Positions 45,713-56,102 of a stretch of DNA of 64,000 nucleotides are shown piece by piece. Position 1 is the stretch's first letter, and the number at the start of each line of letters is the position of its first letter. Source of the DNA: Nevskia soli DSM 19509 (lineage in GTDB: Bacteria; Pseudomonadota; Gammaproteobacteria; Nevskiales; Nevskiaceae); contig NZ_JONR01000009.1 in the NCBI RefSeq assembly GCF_000711955.1, forward strand, positions 128,212 through 192,211. Direction: 5' to 3'. Below the pieces are notes generated by a model, which searched no databases, was not told where the DNA came from, and worked only from the letters and a program-made list of their open reading frames with translations. A program made the translations under genes and the position numbers.

Positions 45713-46312
45713 ATGCCTGTGGATATTCGGCTATCGGATGTGGTTGTGCTGCCACGTCCACGCACCGATGGCGGTAAACCGCTGATGGCGGCGTTGGCTG
45801 GGCGGCACAGCACGCGCGAATTCAGTTCCGCCGAGATTCCGGCACAGCTCGTTTCCGACCTGTTGTGGGCGGCCGACGGCGTCAACCGGGTTCAGACCGG
45901 CGGCAGAACCGCGCCGTCGGCAAAAAACTGGCGGGAAATCGACATCTATGTCGCACGCGGCGACGGCTTGCATGTCTACGATTCAACGTTGCACGGCCTT
46001 CGGCACGTGTTGCGGCAGGACTTGCGGGCTGCGACCGGGATTCAGGATTTCGTCGGGGCCGCCCCGATCAACCTGGTGTATGTCGCGGACCTTGCCCGGG
46101 TCGACTCCACCGATCCCGTGGAGCGCCGTTTTTACTGCGCCGCGGATGCGGCCTTCATTGCCCAGAACGTGTACTTGTTCTGCGCATCCGAAGGGCTGGC
46201 CTGCGTTATCCGGGGCGCGGTCAACCGTCGCGCGCTGGCGCAAGCCATGCAACTCGGACCACATCAACGCGTGATTTTTGCGCAGACCCTTGGCTTTCCG
46301 ACGTCACACTGA
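45713..46312 (+). CDS. Nitroreductase family protein (SagB-type)
   Basis: 199 residues. FMN-binding Arg/Ser segment RHSTREFSSAEIP at the start, LLWAADGVNR, and the second FMN region in ACVIRGAVNR. These oxidoreductases reduce nitro- or quinone-type compounds, but physiological substrates are unknown. The ATG at 45713 is taken over the upstream in-frame one at 45692 because it restores the 62-base spacing to the FNR site. First of four genes in one direction. Confidence 0.87.
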   Translation: MPVDIRLSDVVVLPRPRTDGGKPLMAALAGRHSTREFSSAEIPAQLVSDLLWAADGVNRVQTGGRTAPSAKNWREIDIYVARGDGLHVYDSTLHGLRHVLRQDLRAATGIQDFVGAAPINLVYVADLARVDSTDPVERRFYCAADAAFIAQNVYLFCASEGLACVIRGAVNRRALAQAMQLGPHQRVIFAQTLGFPTSH

Positions 46313-46324
46313 CAGGGACGTGCA

Positions 46325-46801
46325 ATGAACAAGATGATGATTGCCATGGCATCCGCGGCAACGGTTTTTGCCTTTTTCACCGCGGCTGCGGAACCTCCCC
46401 ACGGCCATGCCGGCCCAGCAATGGGCCACGTCGCCCCAGCGAGGCATGATCGCGGTGGAGTGCACAACAATCACCGTGATCACCATGTTCCGCCTCCCCC
46501 TTATCTCGGTGACCATTGGCAGGAAGGTCATTGGCGCCACGGCGACCATGGCCATCGTGGGGGCTGGTGGTGGGTAACGGGTGGAAACTGGTTCTGGTAC
46601 GAAAAACCGATCTATCCGTACCCCGATTTTTACGTGCCGCCCGCGATTATCGTCGAAACACCGCCGGGGCCGCCCCCGGCGCAGTATTGGTATTACTGTG
46701 AACGGCCTGAGGGTTACTACCCCTATGTGACCCAATGCGACGTCCCATGGAAACCGGTCACGGCCACACCGCCGCCAGCACCGTTGCCACCCGGAAATTA
46801 A
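46325..46801 (+). CDS. Exported His/Trp/Tyr/Pro-rich protein, unknown
   Basis: 158 residues. A signal peptide (MIAMASAATVFAFFTAAAE) is followed by a His-rich part (residues about 30-80, many HxH and GHW units) and a C-terminal segment YWYYCERPEGYYPYVTQC with two cysteines, a pattern I have seen in small exported proteobacterial proteins of unknown role. Metal binding is plausible from the histidines. It starts 13 bases after the nitroreductase stop. Confidence 0.72.
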   Translation: MNKMMIAMASAATVFAFFTAAAEPPHGHAGPAMGHVAPARHDRGGVHNNHRDHHVPPPPYLGDHWQEGHWRHGDHGHRGGWWWVTGGNWFWYEKPIYPYPDFYVPPAIIVETPPGPPPAQYWYYCERPEGYYPYVTQCDVPWKPVTATPPPAPLPPGN

Positions 46802-46817
46802 ATCGCAGGAGTCTCCC

Positions 46818-47279
46818 ATGTTCCGCATCCGCGCAACCCTGTTGTTGTCTGTTTCTCTGGAGCTCTTGGCCGGCTGTGTCGAAATGCCCACCGGGCCAAG
46901 CGTGGCGGTCATGCCGGCGCCCTACAAGCCGTTCGAGGTGTTCGCAGCGGACGCGAGCGTCTGCCGTCAGTTCGCCCAGCAGCAAATCGGCCAGGCGCCG
47001 GCTACCGCCCAGAACCAGACGGCCGGCGCCGTGATTGGCGGCACTGCAGTCGGCGCCGCTGCCGGCGCCCTCATCGGGCAATCGGGCGGCGGCGCGGCAA
47101 CCGGCGCCGGCATTGGTTTACTCGCAGGATCGGCAATTGGTGCGGGCGAAGCCGACCGCTCCACGCGCGGCTTGCAGCGGCGTTACGACATCGCTTACGA
47201 GCAATGCATGTATAGCAAGGGCAACCAGGTTCCAGGCTACGTTTATCAGGCGCAGCCGCCTCCACCGAGAAGCCGCTGA
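46818..47279 (+). CDS. Glycine-zipper lipoprotein
   Basis: 153 residues. Lipobox LAGC (Cys20). Residues 69-113 form a glycine zipper (AGAVIGGTAVGAAAGALIG, AGIGLLAGSAIGAG), and the C-terminal RRYDIAYEQCMYSKGN is typical of YMGG-like envelope proteins. Such proteins insert into or bridge the outer membrane. Starts 17 bases after the previous gene with GGAG upstream. Confidence 0.82.
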   Translation: MFRIRATLLLSVSLELLAGCVEMPTGPSVAVMPAPYKPFEVFAADASVCRQFAQQQIGQAPATAQNQTAGAVIGGTAVGAAAGALIGQSGGGAATGAGIGLLAGSAIGAGEADRSTRGLQRRYDIAYEQCMYSKGNQVPGYVYQAQPPPPRSR

Positions 47280-47286
47280 TATTCCT

Positions 47287-48027
47287 GTGCGACCAAAAGA
47301 CTCCCCGGCGCATCGAAAGGACGCCAGTGTCCGGCGCCGCGCCAGCATTTCGAGTGAACTTGTGCATACGGAAGAACGACGCGACATCAAGCTGAACCTT
47401 GCCGACGTCGCGGTATTTGGCGACTTCGCGCTGCCACCCTATCCCCGGGGATTAGTGATCTTTGTGCACGGCAGCGGTAGCAGCCGCCATAGTTCACGCA
47501 ATCGCCTCGTGGCCGGTTATTTGCAGCAGCGGGGATTCGCTACGCTGTTGTTCGACCTGCTGAGCGAGGAAGAGGATGAGGATCGCGCCGCGCGCTTCGA
47601 TATACCGCGCTTGACCCGCCGCCTGCTGGAAGTCACTGCGGAAACAAGCCGCATGAAGCTGGTTCCCAAGCATCTGCCCATCGGTTATTTCGGGGCCAGT
47701 ACCGGCGCCGCAGCCGCCTTGATCGGCGCTGCCGGGTTGGGGCTCGGCATAGCCGCCGTGGTTTCACGAGGTGGCCGCCCGGATCTGGCGATGCAGGCAC
47801 TCGACCAGGTGCATTGTCCGACCCTGCTCATCGTCGGAGGTAATGACCACGAGGTGATCCGCCTCAATCGGTTGGCTTATTCGAAACTGCCCGGCATCAA
47901 GCAATTGTCCATCGTGCCGGGGGCCAGTCACTTGTTCGAGGAGCCGGGCACCTTGGAGAACGTAGCGCTGCTGGCGGGTGATTGGTTTGTCCGCTACTGT
48001 GTTCGGGACGAAGACCGGTTGGACTGA
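47287..48027 (+). CDS. Alpha/beta hydrolase (dienelactone hydrolase-like)
   Basis: 246 residues from a GTG at 47287, chosen because it follows the previous stop by 8 bases; a second GTG lies at 47363. Oxyanion-loop HGSGSS, nucleophile elbow GASTGAAAAL (Ser in GxSxG), Asp in VGGNDHEV and a final His in GASHLFEEPG complete the hydrolase pattern. Family members occur next to, or fused with, phosphoribosyltransferases. Last gene of the nitroreductase transcription unit. Substrate unknown. Confidence 0.82.
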   Translation: MRPKDSPAHRKDASVRRRASISSELVHTEERRDIKLNLADVAVFGDFALPPYPRGLVIFVHGSGSSRHSSRNRLVAGYLQQRGFATLLFDLLSEEEDEDRAARFDIPRLTRRLLEVTAETSRMKLVPKHLPIGYFGASTGAAAALIGAAGLGLGIAAVVSRGGRPDLAMQALDQVHCPTLLIVGGNDHEVIRLNRLAYSKLPGIKQLSIVPGASHLFEEPGTLENVALLAGDWFVRYCVRDEDRLD

Positions 48028-48235
48028 ACGCTCCGCAACATGGCCCGCTTTCCCGATCACTAGGCGTGCTCGATGGCGGCATGAGCGCGCCAGGACGATG
48101 GGCGCGAGCATTGACTGTCGATCAGCAACCCGCGCCCTGGAATGGGTGATATTCAGAGCGCAACGGCGGTGCCAGCACGCACTCGGAAAGCAGGACATCC
48201 GGGGGAAGGAAGACATGGAAATATCCTCCGCCTGG

Positions 48236-48249
48236 TTGATCTACATCAA
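48236..48249. promoter_or_regulatory. FNR/ANR-type operator, perfect dyad
   Basis: TTGATCTACATCAA, 57 bases upstream of the HPF-like gene. The rest of 48028-48305 holds no supported gene. Confidence 0.75.
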
Positions 48250-48305
48250 GGCGCCAGCCTTTTCGCGGATGAATAGTCATTTTTTCTCCCATCCCGCCGG
48301 CTCCC

Positions 48306-48617
48306 ATGCGAATTCCCGTCGATATCAGCTACAGAAGCGTTCCATACTCGCAAGACTTGGAGCACCTGATCCGCAGCGAGGCCGAAGCCCTTGAGCGGAA
48401 GCATCCAGCGCTGATCGGATGCCGCGTTGCCCTGGAAGCCCCGCACATCGTGCACGTCCGCGTCACCCTCCCCGGACTGGTATTTTCGGTGATTCGGGAA
48501 CACGGGAGCACCGGCCGCAGTCAGCTCGACACGGCCATTCAAGCGGCTTTCGCCGACATCCATCAACAACTTGAAGACCGCTTGCAGTCGCTCCCCCTGG
48601 ATGCGTCCGGCCGGTGA
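48306..48617 (+). CDS. Ribosome hibernation promoting factor-like protein (HPF/RaiA)
   Basis: 103 residues. The beta-alpha-beta-beta-beta-alpha layout is visible: ISYRSVPYSQDLEHLIRSEA, then CRVALEA, VHVRVTLPG, and helix DTAIQAAFADIHQQLEDRL. Short HPF/RaiA proteins bind the 30S decoding centre and silence ribosomes in stationary or energy-limited cells. It is preceded by a perfect FNR-type site, which would tie ribosome silencing to low oxygen. It differs from the usual rpoN-linked hpf context. Confidence 0.83.
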   Translation: MRIPVDISYRSVPYSQDLEHLIRSEAEALERKHPALIGCRVALEAPHIVHVRVTLPGLVFSVIREHGSTGRSQLDTAIQAAFADIHQQLEDRLQSLPLDASGR

Positions 48618-48809
48618 AATGATCGCCTTGCCCCAACCGTTGTACCCCGGATGTCCGGCTAAAGATTCAAAGGCTTGGCGTATTTCCCTGGAATGCCTCA
48701 TTTCCCATCATTTGCAGTCGCCCGCGGCCTCCACCAGCCCGCTGATGAGGCCGGTCCGGATGCGTGCCGGACATCGGCAACTAGGGCCTGTTAACCAGGA
48801 ATCATTGAA

Positions 48810-49172
48810 ATGCTGATTACCACACCGCTTGCAACGACTATGATCCGCACCAGTGCGCTTCTTGGCCTTACCGCAATGGCCTTCTCCGCCCAAGCCCAGC
48901 CCGGATCGGCCGACGGATTGGGCTGGAGACTGGTGCGCAAATACTGTTCGAATTGCCATGAAGTAAGGCCGCATCCTAAGAGTCAGCACTATGCTGCGGA
49001 TGGAGCTCCAAGCTTTGCAGCGCTCGCGGCGGACCCCGTCAAAGGGCGGCCGGAACATCTCAGGTCGATCCTCAGCGGACCGCACTCCAGCATGCCGCCG
49101 CACGAGTTCAGTGCAGAGGATGTCGACGCGCTCATCCTCTACTTTCAGGCACTCCAGGCCACGGGCAAGTAA
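48810..49172 (+). CDS. Small c-type cytochrome
   Basis: 120 residues. Signal peptide (LLGLTAMAFSAQAQ), heme site CSNCH at about residues 49-53, and a distal Met in SSMPPHEFS. Periplasmic electron carrier of the class I type. The ATG at 48810 is taken; an internal ATG at 48840 would also give a signal peptide. It lies 192 bases after the HPF-like gene and may share its transcript. Confidence 0.85.
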   Translation: MLITTPLATTMIRTSALLGLTAMAFSAQAQPGSADGLGWRLVRKYCSNCHEVRPHPKSQHYAADGAPSFAALAADPVKGRPEHLRSILSGPHSSMPPHEFSAEDVDALILYFQALQATGK

Positions 49173-49520
49173 GGCGTTCGCTCAAGCTTGACTGCTACTG
49201 TGTTCCCTGAAACCGCAGGTTCGCCCGCGACTGGTATGGCGCCGCCGGGAGGCCAACGGCCTCCTGGCCTCCGGAATCTTGCATCAGCGCATGCCGCGGC
49301 AGCGGCGCCGCCTTGGCGACAACGGCGTATGAGATTCCGGCACGCCCATCAGGGCCTCCGAGGTGAAAAATGGGATTTTGGCGGGAGACTGCCTGTTCTT
49401 TCCCCACCGGGGGCCTCTCAATGGAGCTTTCCGAGCGGACAGAGGTCTATGGGGCAAAGCCGCACTACTGTACGTCCGTACCGTCATTGAGTCGTCAACC
49501 CGGGGGCGCATATTAAGGGA
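49173..49520. other. Stretch without a supported gene
   Basis: Only short frames without ribosome binding sites. An inverted pair GGAGGCCAACGGCCTCC (around 49250) is visible. Nothing else recognised. Confidence 0.4.
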
Positions 49521-49976
49521 GTGCCTCCTTCCTCTCCCTCCATCCGGCGCCGGCTAGCGGCCGCCTCCGATCATCGGTTCTACAAGGCCGAGGACTGCAT
49601 GCTGGCGCTGCACGGCGACCATCCGCTGACCCTGGCGCGGATCCGCAGGTATGTTCTTGAACTTACTGGCGAGGACTGGTTTCGACGCCGCTGGCCGCAG
49701 CCGATGCGCTTGCACATCGCGGACGGCCGCGGCGATCGTCACGCTCGTTGCAGTTCCTGCGATGGCCTGCTGTTCAAGCTCAGCTTCCCGCGCGCGACCC
49801 GCAGCGAGTACTTCGTCCTCCACGAACTCGCCCACGCCTGCACCTGGCACACCGCGCAGACCGATCATGACCTGATCTTCATGCGGGCGCTGCTGGTGCT
49901 GGTGCGCAAGCGCATGGGGCGCTCGGCCGCGGAACTGCTGCGCCGGGAATGGCAAGCGGCCCGGTTGGTGACGTGA
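49521..49976 (+). CDS. Putative zinc metallopeptidase (HELAH motif)
   Basis: 151 residues from a GTG at 49521, start uncertain. Zinc motif HELAHACTWH at about residues 100-109 followed by HDLIFMRALL, as in small SprT-like or WLM-like metallopeptidases. Two cysteines (CSSC) precede the motif. No signal peptide. Function unknown. A broken copy of its 3' part lies directly behind ftsH (57920-58005), so two copies once flanked the protease genes. Confidence 0.78.
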   Translation: MPPSSPSIRRRLAAASDHRFYKAEDCMLALHGDHPLTLARIRRYVLELTGEDWFRRRWPQPMRLHIADGRGDRHARCSSCDGLLFKLSFPRATRSEYFVLHELAHACTWHTAQTDHDLIFMRALLVLVRKRMGRSAAELLRREWQAARLVT

Positions 49977-50336
49977 GCACTTGCTGCGGAGAGCTGGAAG
50001 TTTTGGAAGATGTCGCATGGCCGGCCGGTGACTGGTTCGCACCATTGTGTCCGTGATCTGGCAGCTGGATTGAAGGCCAGCCCGAGTCATCGATCTTTCA
50101 AGTCACCGTCGAAAGGCCGGCACTCGAGCCGATCCGTCAAGGATAAACGGCCGGTTCGCGAAAAACGCGCCCGCTTGACGTATGTCAATGGGCGACCGCC
50201 CCTTTTCCTCCATATTGTCACGACGTTTGGCAGCGTCCATGGACATGCGGCACTGCGCCGACTGGCGGGCCAACTGCCCTCGTGGAATGTAGTTCTGCAC
50301 TTGAATGCAGGACTTCCGGACAGATTAAGGAATCTT
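49977..50336. other. Regulatory stretch upstream of the second hsp20
   Basis: No gene is supported. It contains a dyad at 50175-50188 and the Shine-Dalgarno TAAGGA at 50326-50331 of the hsp20 gene. Confidence 0.45.
50175..50188. promoter_or_regulatory. FNR-like dyad, variant
   Basis: TTGACGTATGTCAA, symmetric but with C/G at the fifth position of both half-sites (8 of 10). It lies 149 bases upstream of the second hsp20 start. Confidence 0.45.
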
Positions 50337-50767
50337 ATGAGCAACCACTACAGTCCGTACTGGATGTGGGCCGAGGCCTGCGAGTTGATGGACCGTGCCG
50401 AGCGCCTGCAACGGCAGTTCTTTCAGCCGGCGAACCCAGCGCTGAACCAGCCGGGCTGGGAACCGCCGGTCGATGTATTCGAAACCGAGTATGCCTTGTG
50501 GCTGATCGTGGCCCTGCCCGGCGTCGCCGCCGAACGGGTCGAGCTGGCCGTTGACGGCAATACCCTGGTCGTCACCGGCATGCGACTGCTCCCGGCAGAG
50601 GTCCGTGCGGCCTCGATCCGGCGCATGGAAATTCCGGCCGGACGCTTCGAGCGAGTCATCAAGTTGCCGCCTGGCCGCTTCGAGTTGGTGGAGCGCCGCC
50701 TTGCGGACGGTTGCCTGACGCTGGGCCTGCGCAAGCTGTCCGCACAAGCCGGTAACCGGAGCAAGGC

Positions 50768-50771
<4 letters not shown>
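50337..50771 (+). CDS. Small heat shock protein, Hsp20 family, short form
   Basis: 144 residues. The crystallin domain covers about 42-135 (PPVDVFETEYALWLIVALPG, LVVTGMRLL, FERVIKLPPGRFE, ADGCLTLGLRK). It lacks the C-terminal I-x-I anchor, so oligomer assembly may differ from the first Hsp20. The ATG at 50337 has AAGGA six bases upstream. The stop overlaps lon (ATGA), so chaperone and protease are translated together. Confidence 0.88.
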
Positions 50772-53179
<2,408 letters not shown>

Positions 53180-53287
53180 AATCGCCTCCGTCTGCGGCAC
53201 CGGCGGCGCTGCCGATGGATCAAGGCATCTGCTCAATGCGCCACCGCCGGAACCACCTTGATCTGATCCGTAAGGGGCAGAAACGCC

Positions 53288-53352
53288 ACTCGGCGCTTGT
53301 CGGCGCGACCGGAGGAGCGGATCTGTTGTGGGGACGGAGGCTGGTCGGGCAG
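53288..53352 (+). repeat. Degenerate repeat related to 32927-32991
   Basis: The two 64-base stretches share CGCTTGTC.GCGCGA and GGGACGGAGGCT with about 70% identity. The same frame of both reads RRLSAR... W.G.F, resembling a HigA antitoxin C-terminus. Here the frame is soon broken. The remainder of 53180-53426 shows no gene. Confidence 0.35.
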
Positions 53353-53426
53353 GTTTGCAAATAGCCCTTGCTTCCCGGTTTATCCGTACCTTTGCTCTAT
53401 CCGTCCAACCCTTCGGCGAAGCGGCG

Positions 53427-55043
53427 CTACATGCCGGGCAGGTTGCGCAGCTGTTCGGCCAGGCCGGGAATCGAAGGCGAAATCGCAGTATCGATGCTCA
53501 GGGTCCGGGTCAGTTCTTCCTGGTCCAGGGCTTCGTCGGTGGCCAGTTGCATGTGCAGCACTTCCGGGCCGGCCTCGGAGGCGTCGGACTTCAAGCGCAG
53601 CCGTTCCGCCACCCTTCGCTCAAGAATGTCCTGGGGTGCGCGGCAATCGATGATTGCAAACGGCGCGCCGAGACGCCGAGCCAACGCCATGAAGCGCTGC
53701 CGGTCCGCCCGCTTGAGAAATGTCGCGTCGACGAGTGCGGTGGCGCCTCCTTCGATGATGTCCTCGGCGCAGGCGGCCAGCCGTGAATAGACCTGTTGGC
53801 CGGCGCTGGGCGTATAGATGCCTGCCCCGACCGCCGAACCGCTGCGCTGCAAGGAGCCGAGCCCGTTCAGGCGCTTGCGCTCGACGTCGGACCGCAGTTG
53901 CACGGCGGGCAGGACGGCGGCAAGTTCGCGCGACAACCAGGATTTGCCGGATCCGGCGAAGCCGTGCATCAACAACAGGGCATGGCGCCGCTCTCCGGCG
54001 CGCCGCGCGGCCCATCGCACATAGCGGGCGCACTCCGCTGCGTCGGCGTCCCGCTGCCCGGCGCAGGCGCCGCGGCAGCGGATCAGCGCGACCTTGGCCC
54101 GCACCAAGGCGCGATACACCAGGTAGTAGTTCAGCAGGCGCATCCCCTGATAGTCGCCACCGGCCTCGAGATAGGCATTGAGGAACGCGCTGGCCAGGGC
54201 CGGATGGCCGCGCTGGTCCAGGTCCATGACCAGGAAGGCGATGTCGCTGATCACGTCGATCCAGCGCAGTTCCTCGCTGAACTCGATCCGGTCAAAGGCC
54301 CGGACCTCCCCGTCCAGCTTCACCAGGTTGGCCAGATGCAGGTCGCCATGGCACTCACGCACCCGGCCCTGCATCTTGCGGTTAAGCAGCAACGGCGCAA
54401 GCCGGCTGTAGGCTTGTGACAGCCAGTGTTCGATCGCGTCGAGGTCCGCGTGCAGATCCAGGCCCGGCGCTCCGCGACGCAGATCGTGCACGCACTCCAG
54501 CACCGTCGCATGCGCCGCTGCCGGCTCGCCGAAGGCGCTGCCGATCGCCGCCTGCCGGGCCGCCGCGTGAAGCCGGGCCAGCTCCCCGCCGAACGCGGCA
54601 AGGTCCGCGGCTTGCAATTCGCCGGCCTGCAATAGCCGATCCAGTTGCAGGTGCTGCGAAAATTGCCGCATCCGTACGGCATATTCGATCGGTGTTCCGG
54701 GGCAGGCGAGCTTGGGCCCACCTTCACCGGCGACGATCGGCACCACGTCGAGATAGAGTTCCGGGGTCATCAGCCGGTTCAGACGTAATTCCTCCCGGCA
54801 TGCCGCTTCCCGGCGCTCCAGGGTGGAAAAGTCGAGGAATGAAAAGCGTACCGGCTTCTTGATCTTGTAGGCATAGTCTCCGGTCAGCACCACCCAGGAA
54901 ATATGGGTTTGCACCAGCTGCACTCCGCTCACGGCGTGCGGAAAGGCTGCGGCCGACATCAGTCCCCGGATCAAGGGTGGTACGTCGGCACCATCAGGTG
55001 CCGCCTGTGTGACGATCGGCGACTCCGGTCGATTCGCGGTCAT
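53427..55043 (-). CDS. Aminoglycoside phosphotransferase-like domain fused to AAA/zeta-type kinase
   Basis: 538 residues. The N-terminal 330 residues follow the APH kinase fold (HISWVVLTGDYAYKIKKPVR, catalytic CHGDLHLANL at about 228-237, FDRIEF). The C-terminal part has a P-loop GFAGSGKSWLSREL near 357-370 and a LIDATFL-like Walker B region (ALVDATFLKRADR). Similar two-domain proteins occur in proteobacteria and in the mycobacterial dormancy regulon; substrates are unknown. The ATG at 55043 overlaps the preceding stop (ATGA). Last of three coupled genes. Confidence 0.85.
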   Translation of the reverse strand: MTANRPESPIVTQAAPDGADVPPLIRGLMSAAAFPHAVSGVQLVQTHISWVVLTGDYAYKIKKPVRFSFLDFSTLERREAACREELRLNRLMTPELYLDVVPIVAGEGGPKLACPGTPIEYAVRMRQFSQHLQLDRLLQAGELQAADLAAFGGELARLHAAARQAAIGSAFGEPAAAHATVLECVHDLRRGAPGLDLHADLDAIEHWLSQAYSRLAPLLLNRKMQGRVRECHGDLHLANLVKLDGEVRAFDRIEFSEELRWIDVISDIAFLVMDLDQRGHPALASAFLNAYLEAGGDYQGMRLLNYYLVYRALVRAKVALIRCRGACAGQRDADAAECARYVRWAARRAGERRHALLLMHGFAGSGKSWLSRELAAVLPAVQLRSDVERKRLNGLGSLQRSGSAVGAGIYTPSAGQQVYSRLAACAEDIIEGGATALVDATFLKRADRQRFMALARRLGAPFAIIDCRAPQDILERRVAERLRLKSDASEAGPEVLHMQLATDEALDQEELTRTLSIDTAISPSIPGLAEQLRNLPGM

Positions 55044-55357
55044 GCGGTGACCCGTGACGTCATTCGAGGGCGCGCCTTGTTTTGCGGCCCGGCGATGCCT
55101 GCACCCGTGAGAAGTTTTGCGTCCTGTTGCAGCAGTCGGTCCGCCCTCTGGTGCGGCGGGGTCTGACCCTCGCGCATTGCATCGAGCGCCCTCGCCTGGG
55201 CCGTATCGCACAGTCGGCGCGCAACCAGGTCGGTTTGTTCGGCGGTGCGTTCACTGTGCGCGGATGCCGTATTCAAAGAATTTCCCGAAAACGAAGGCTC
55301 CGCATCCGCATCCATCACCGGATCGGTTTCACCGCTCAAACCAAAACGCATCACCAT
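55040..55357 (-). CDS. 105-residue protein, unknown
   Basis: Hydrophilic, no signal peptide, mostly charged helix (ARRLCDTAQARALDAMREGQ). No family recognised. Real-gene evidence is positional: its start overlaps the stop of the 83-residue gene and its stop overlaps the kinase start (ATGA), so all three are translationally linked. Confidence 0.6.
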   Translation of the reverse strand: MVMRFGLSGETDPVMDADAEPSFSGNSLNTASAHSERTAEQTDLVARRLCDTAQARALDAMREGQTPPHQRADRLLQQDAKLLTGAGIAGPQNKARPRMTSRVTA

Positions 55358-55602
55358 GTCGCGCGCACGGCGGAAGCGCGATTCATGTCGTCGGCCGCGC
55401 CGAAATTCAGCAGTTCGGCAGCGCGTCCGCCGGGCACGGCGTTCAGGCGGCTTTCCAGCCGGGATCGCGGTACAAAATAGCGACCTTCAATTGGCATTTG
55501 CAGGATGCATTCGAGCGAGTCCATGCTGCGCGGAATCAGCGATATCTTCCGCACCGCGCTGCAACGCAGGAAGACGATGCAGGCCTTCGAATCCTCCCTC
55601 AT
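55351..55602 (-). CDS. 83-residue protein, unknown
   Basis: The ATG at 55602 is preceded by GGAGG with nine-base spacing. The product is basic with a compact-looking middle (SLECILQMPIEGRYFVPRSR). No family recognised. First gene of the three-gene unit ending with the APH-AAA kinase; an FNR-like site lies 117 bases upstream. Confidence 0.6.
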   Translation of the reverse strand: MREDSKACIVFLRCSAVRKISLIPRSMDSLECILQMPIEGRYFVPRSRLESRLNAVPGGRAAELLNFGAADDMNRASAVRATW

Positions 55603-55718
55603 GACTGATTTCCTCCGTGAATGTTCACACCGGCTCACTTGTTTCGACCCCACCCTGTCGCATGCCGCTGCGGCCCATCGAACAAAAGTAACCGTGCGGG
55701 TTCTCCTTTGATGCAGCA

Positions 55719-55732
55719 TTGACCTGGATCAA
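55719..55732. promoter_or_regulatory. FNR/ANR-type operator, 9 of 10
   Basis: TTGACCTGGATCAA, 117 bases upstream of the minus-strand three-gene unit starting at 55602. Confidence 0.62.
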
Positions 55733-56038
55733 CATGGATCGTGATCAAGGGGATCCAAGCCCGTGCTCCGCAGCGTTTGCCTGGTTCCGGCCCGATACCG
55801 GCTTGTCGGGATGGCTTCAACAATGGCGCGCGCGGCCCTTTTGATACCAAACTCAACTCACCCGCTTCAGCGGTCGTAATGCCCAGGCTTGCGCTGCCAT
55901 CGCCCTCGATTTCCTTGCCAATACCTATGTAGTGGGTCTCACAAAGTCGTCCGACCTTTCCACCGCCTCTCCGCTTCAGTCCATCCCTCCGGGCAACTCC
56001 GACGATTGGGGCGCGCAGGCAGGCGCCACTGCAGCGTG
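55733..56038. other. Stretch without a supported gene
   Basis: Divergent promoter region between the kinase unit and ftsH. Open frames exist but none has a ribosome binding site or recognisable product. Confidence 0.4.
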
Positions 56039-56052
56039 TTGATCCAAATCAA
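56039..56052. promoter_or_regulatory. FNR/ANR-type operator, perfect dyad
   Basis: TTGATCCAAATCAA, 51 bases upstream of ftsH, close to where a class II activator site would lie. Confidence 0.75.
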
Positions 56053-56102
56053 TTCGCCTTCGGCTCCGGCCCTCTAGCATTCATTTCGGAGGTTCTGTTC
56101 CA

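Noticed and set aside
49195..49407. 70-codon minus-strand frame
   Set aside because: No start signal and no family; probably chance.
53258..53271. TTGATCTGATCCGT considered as another FNR-type site
   Set aside because: The second half-site is not ATCAA and the spacing is wrong.
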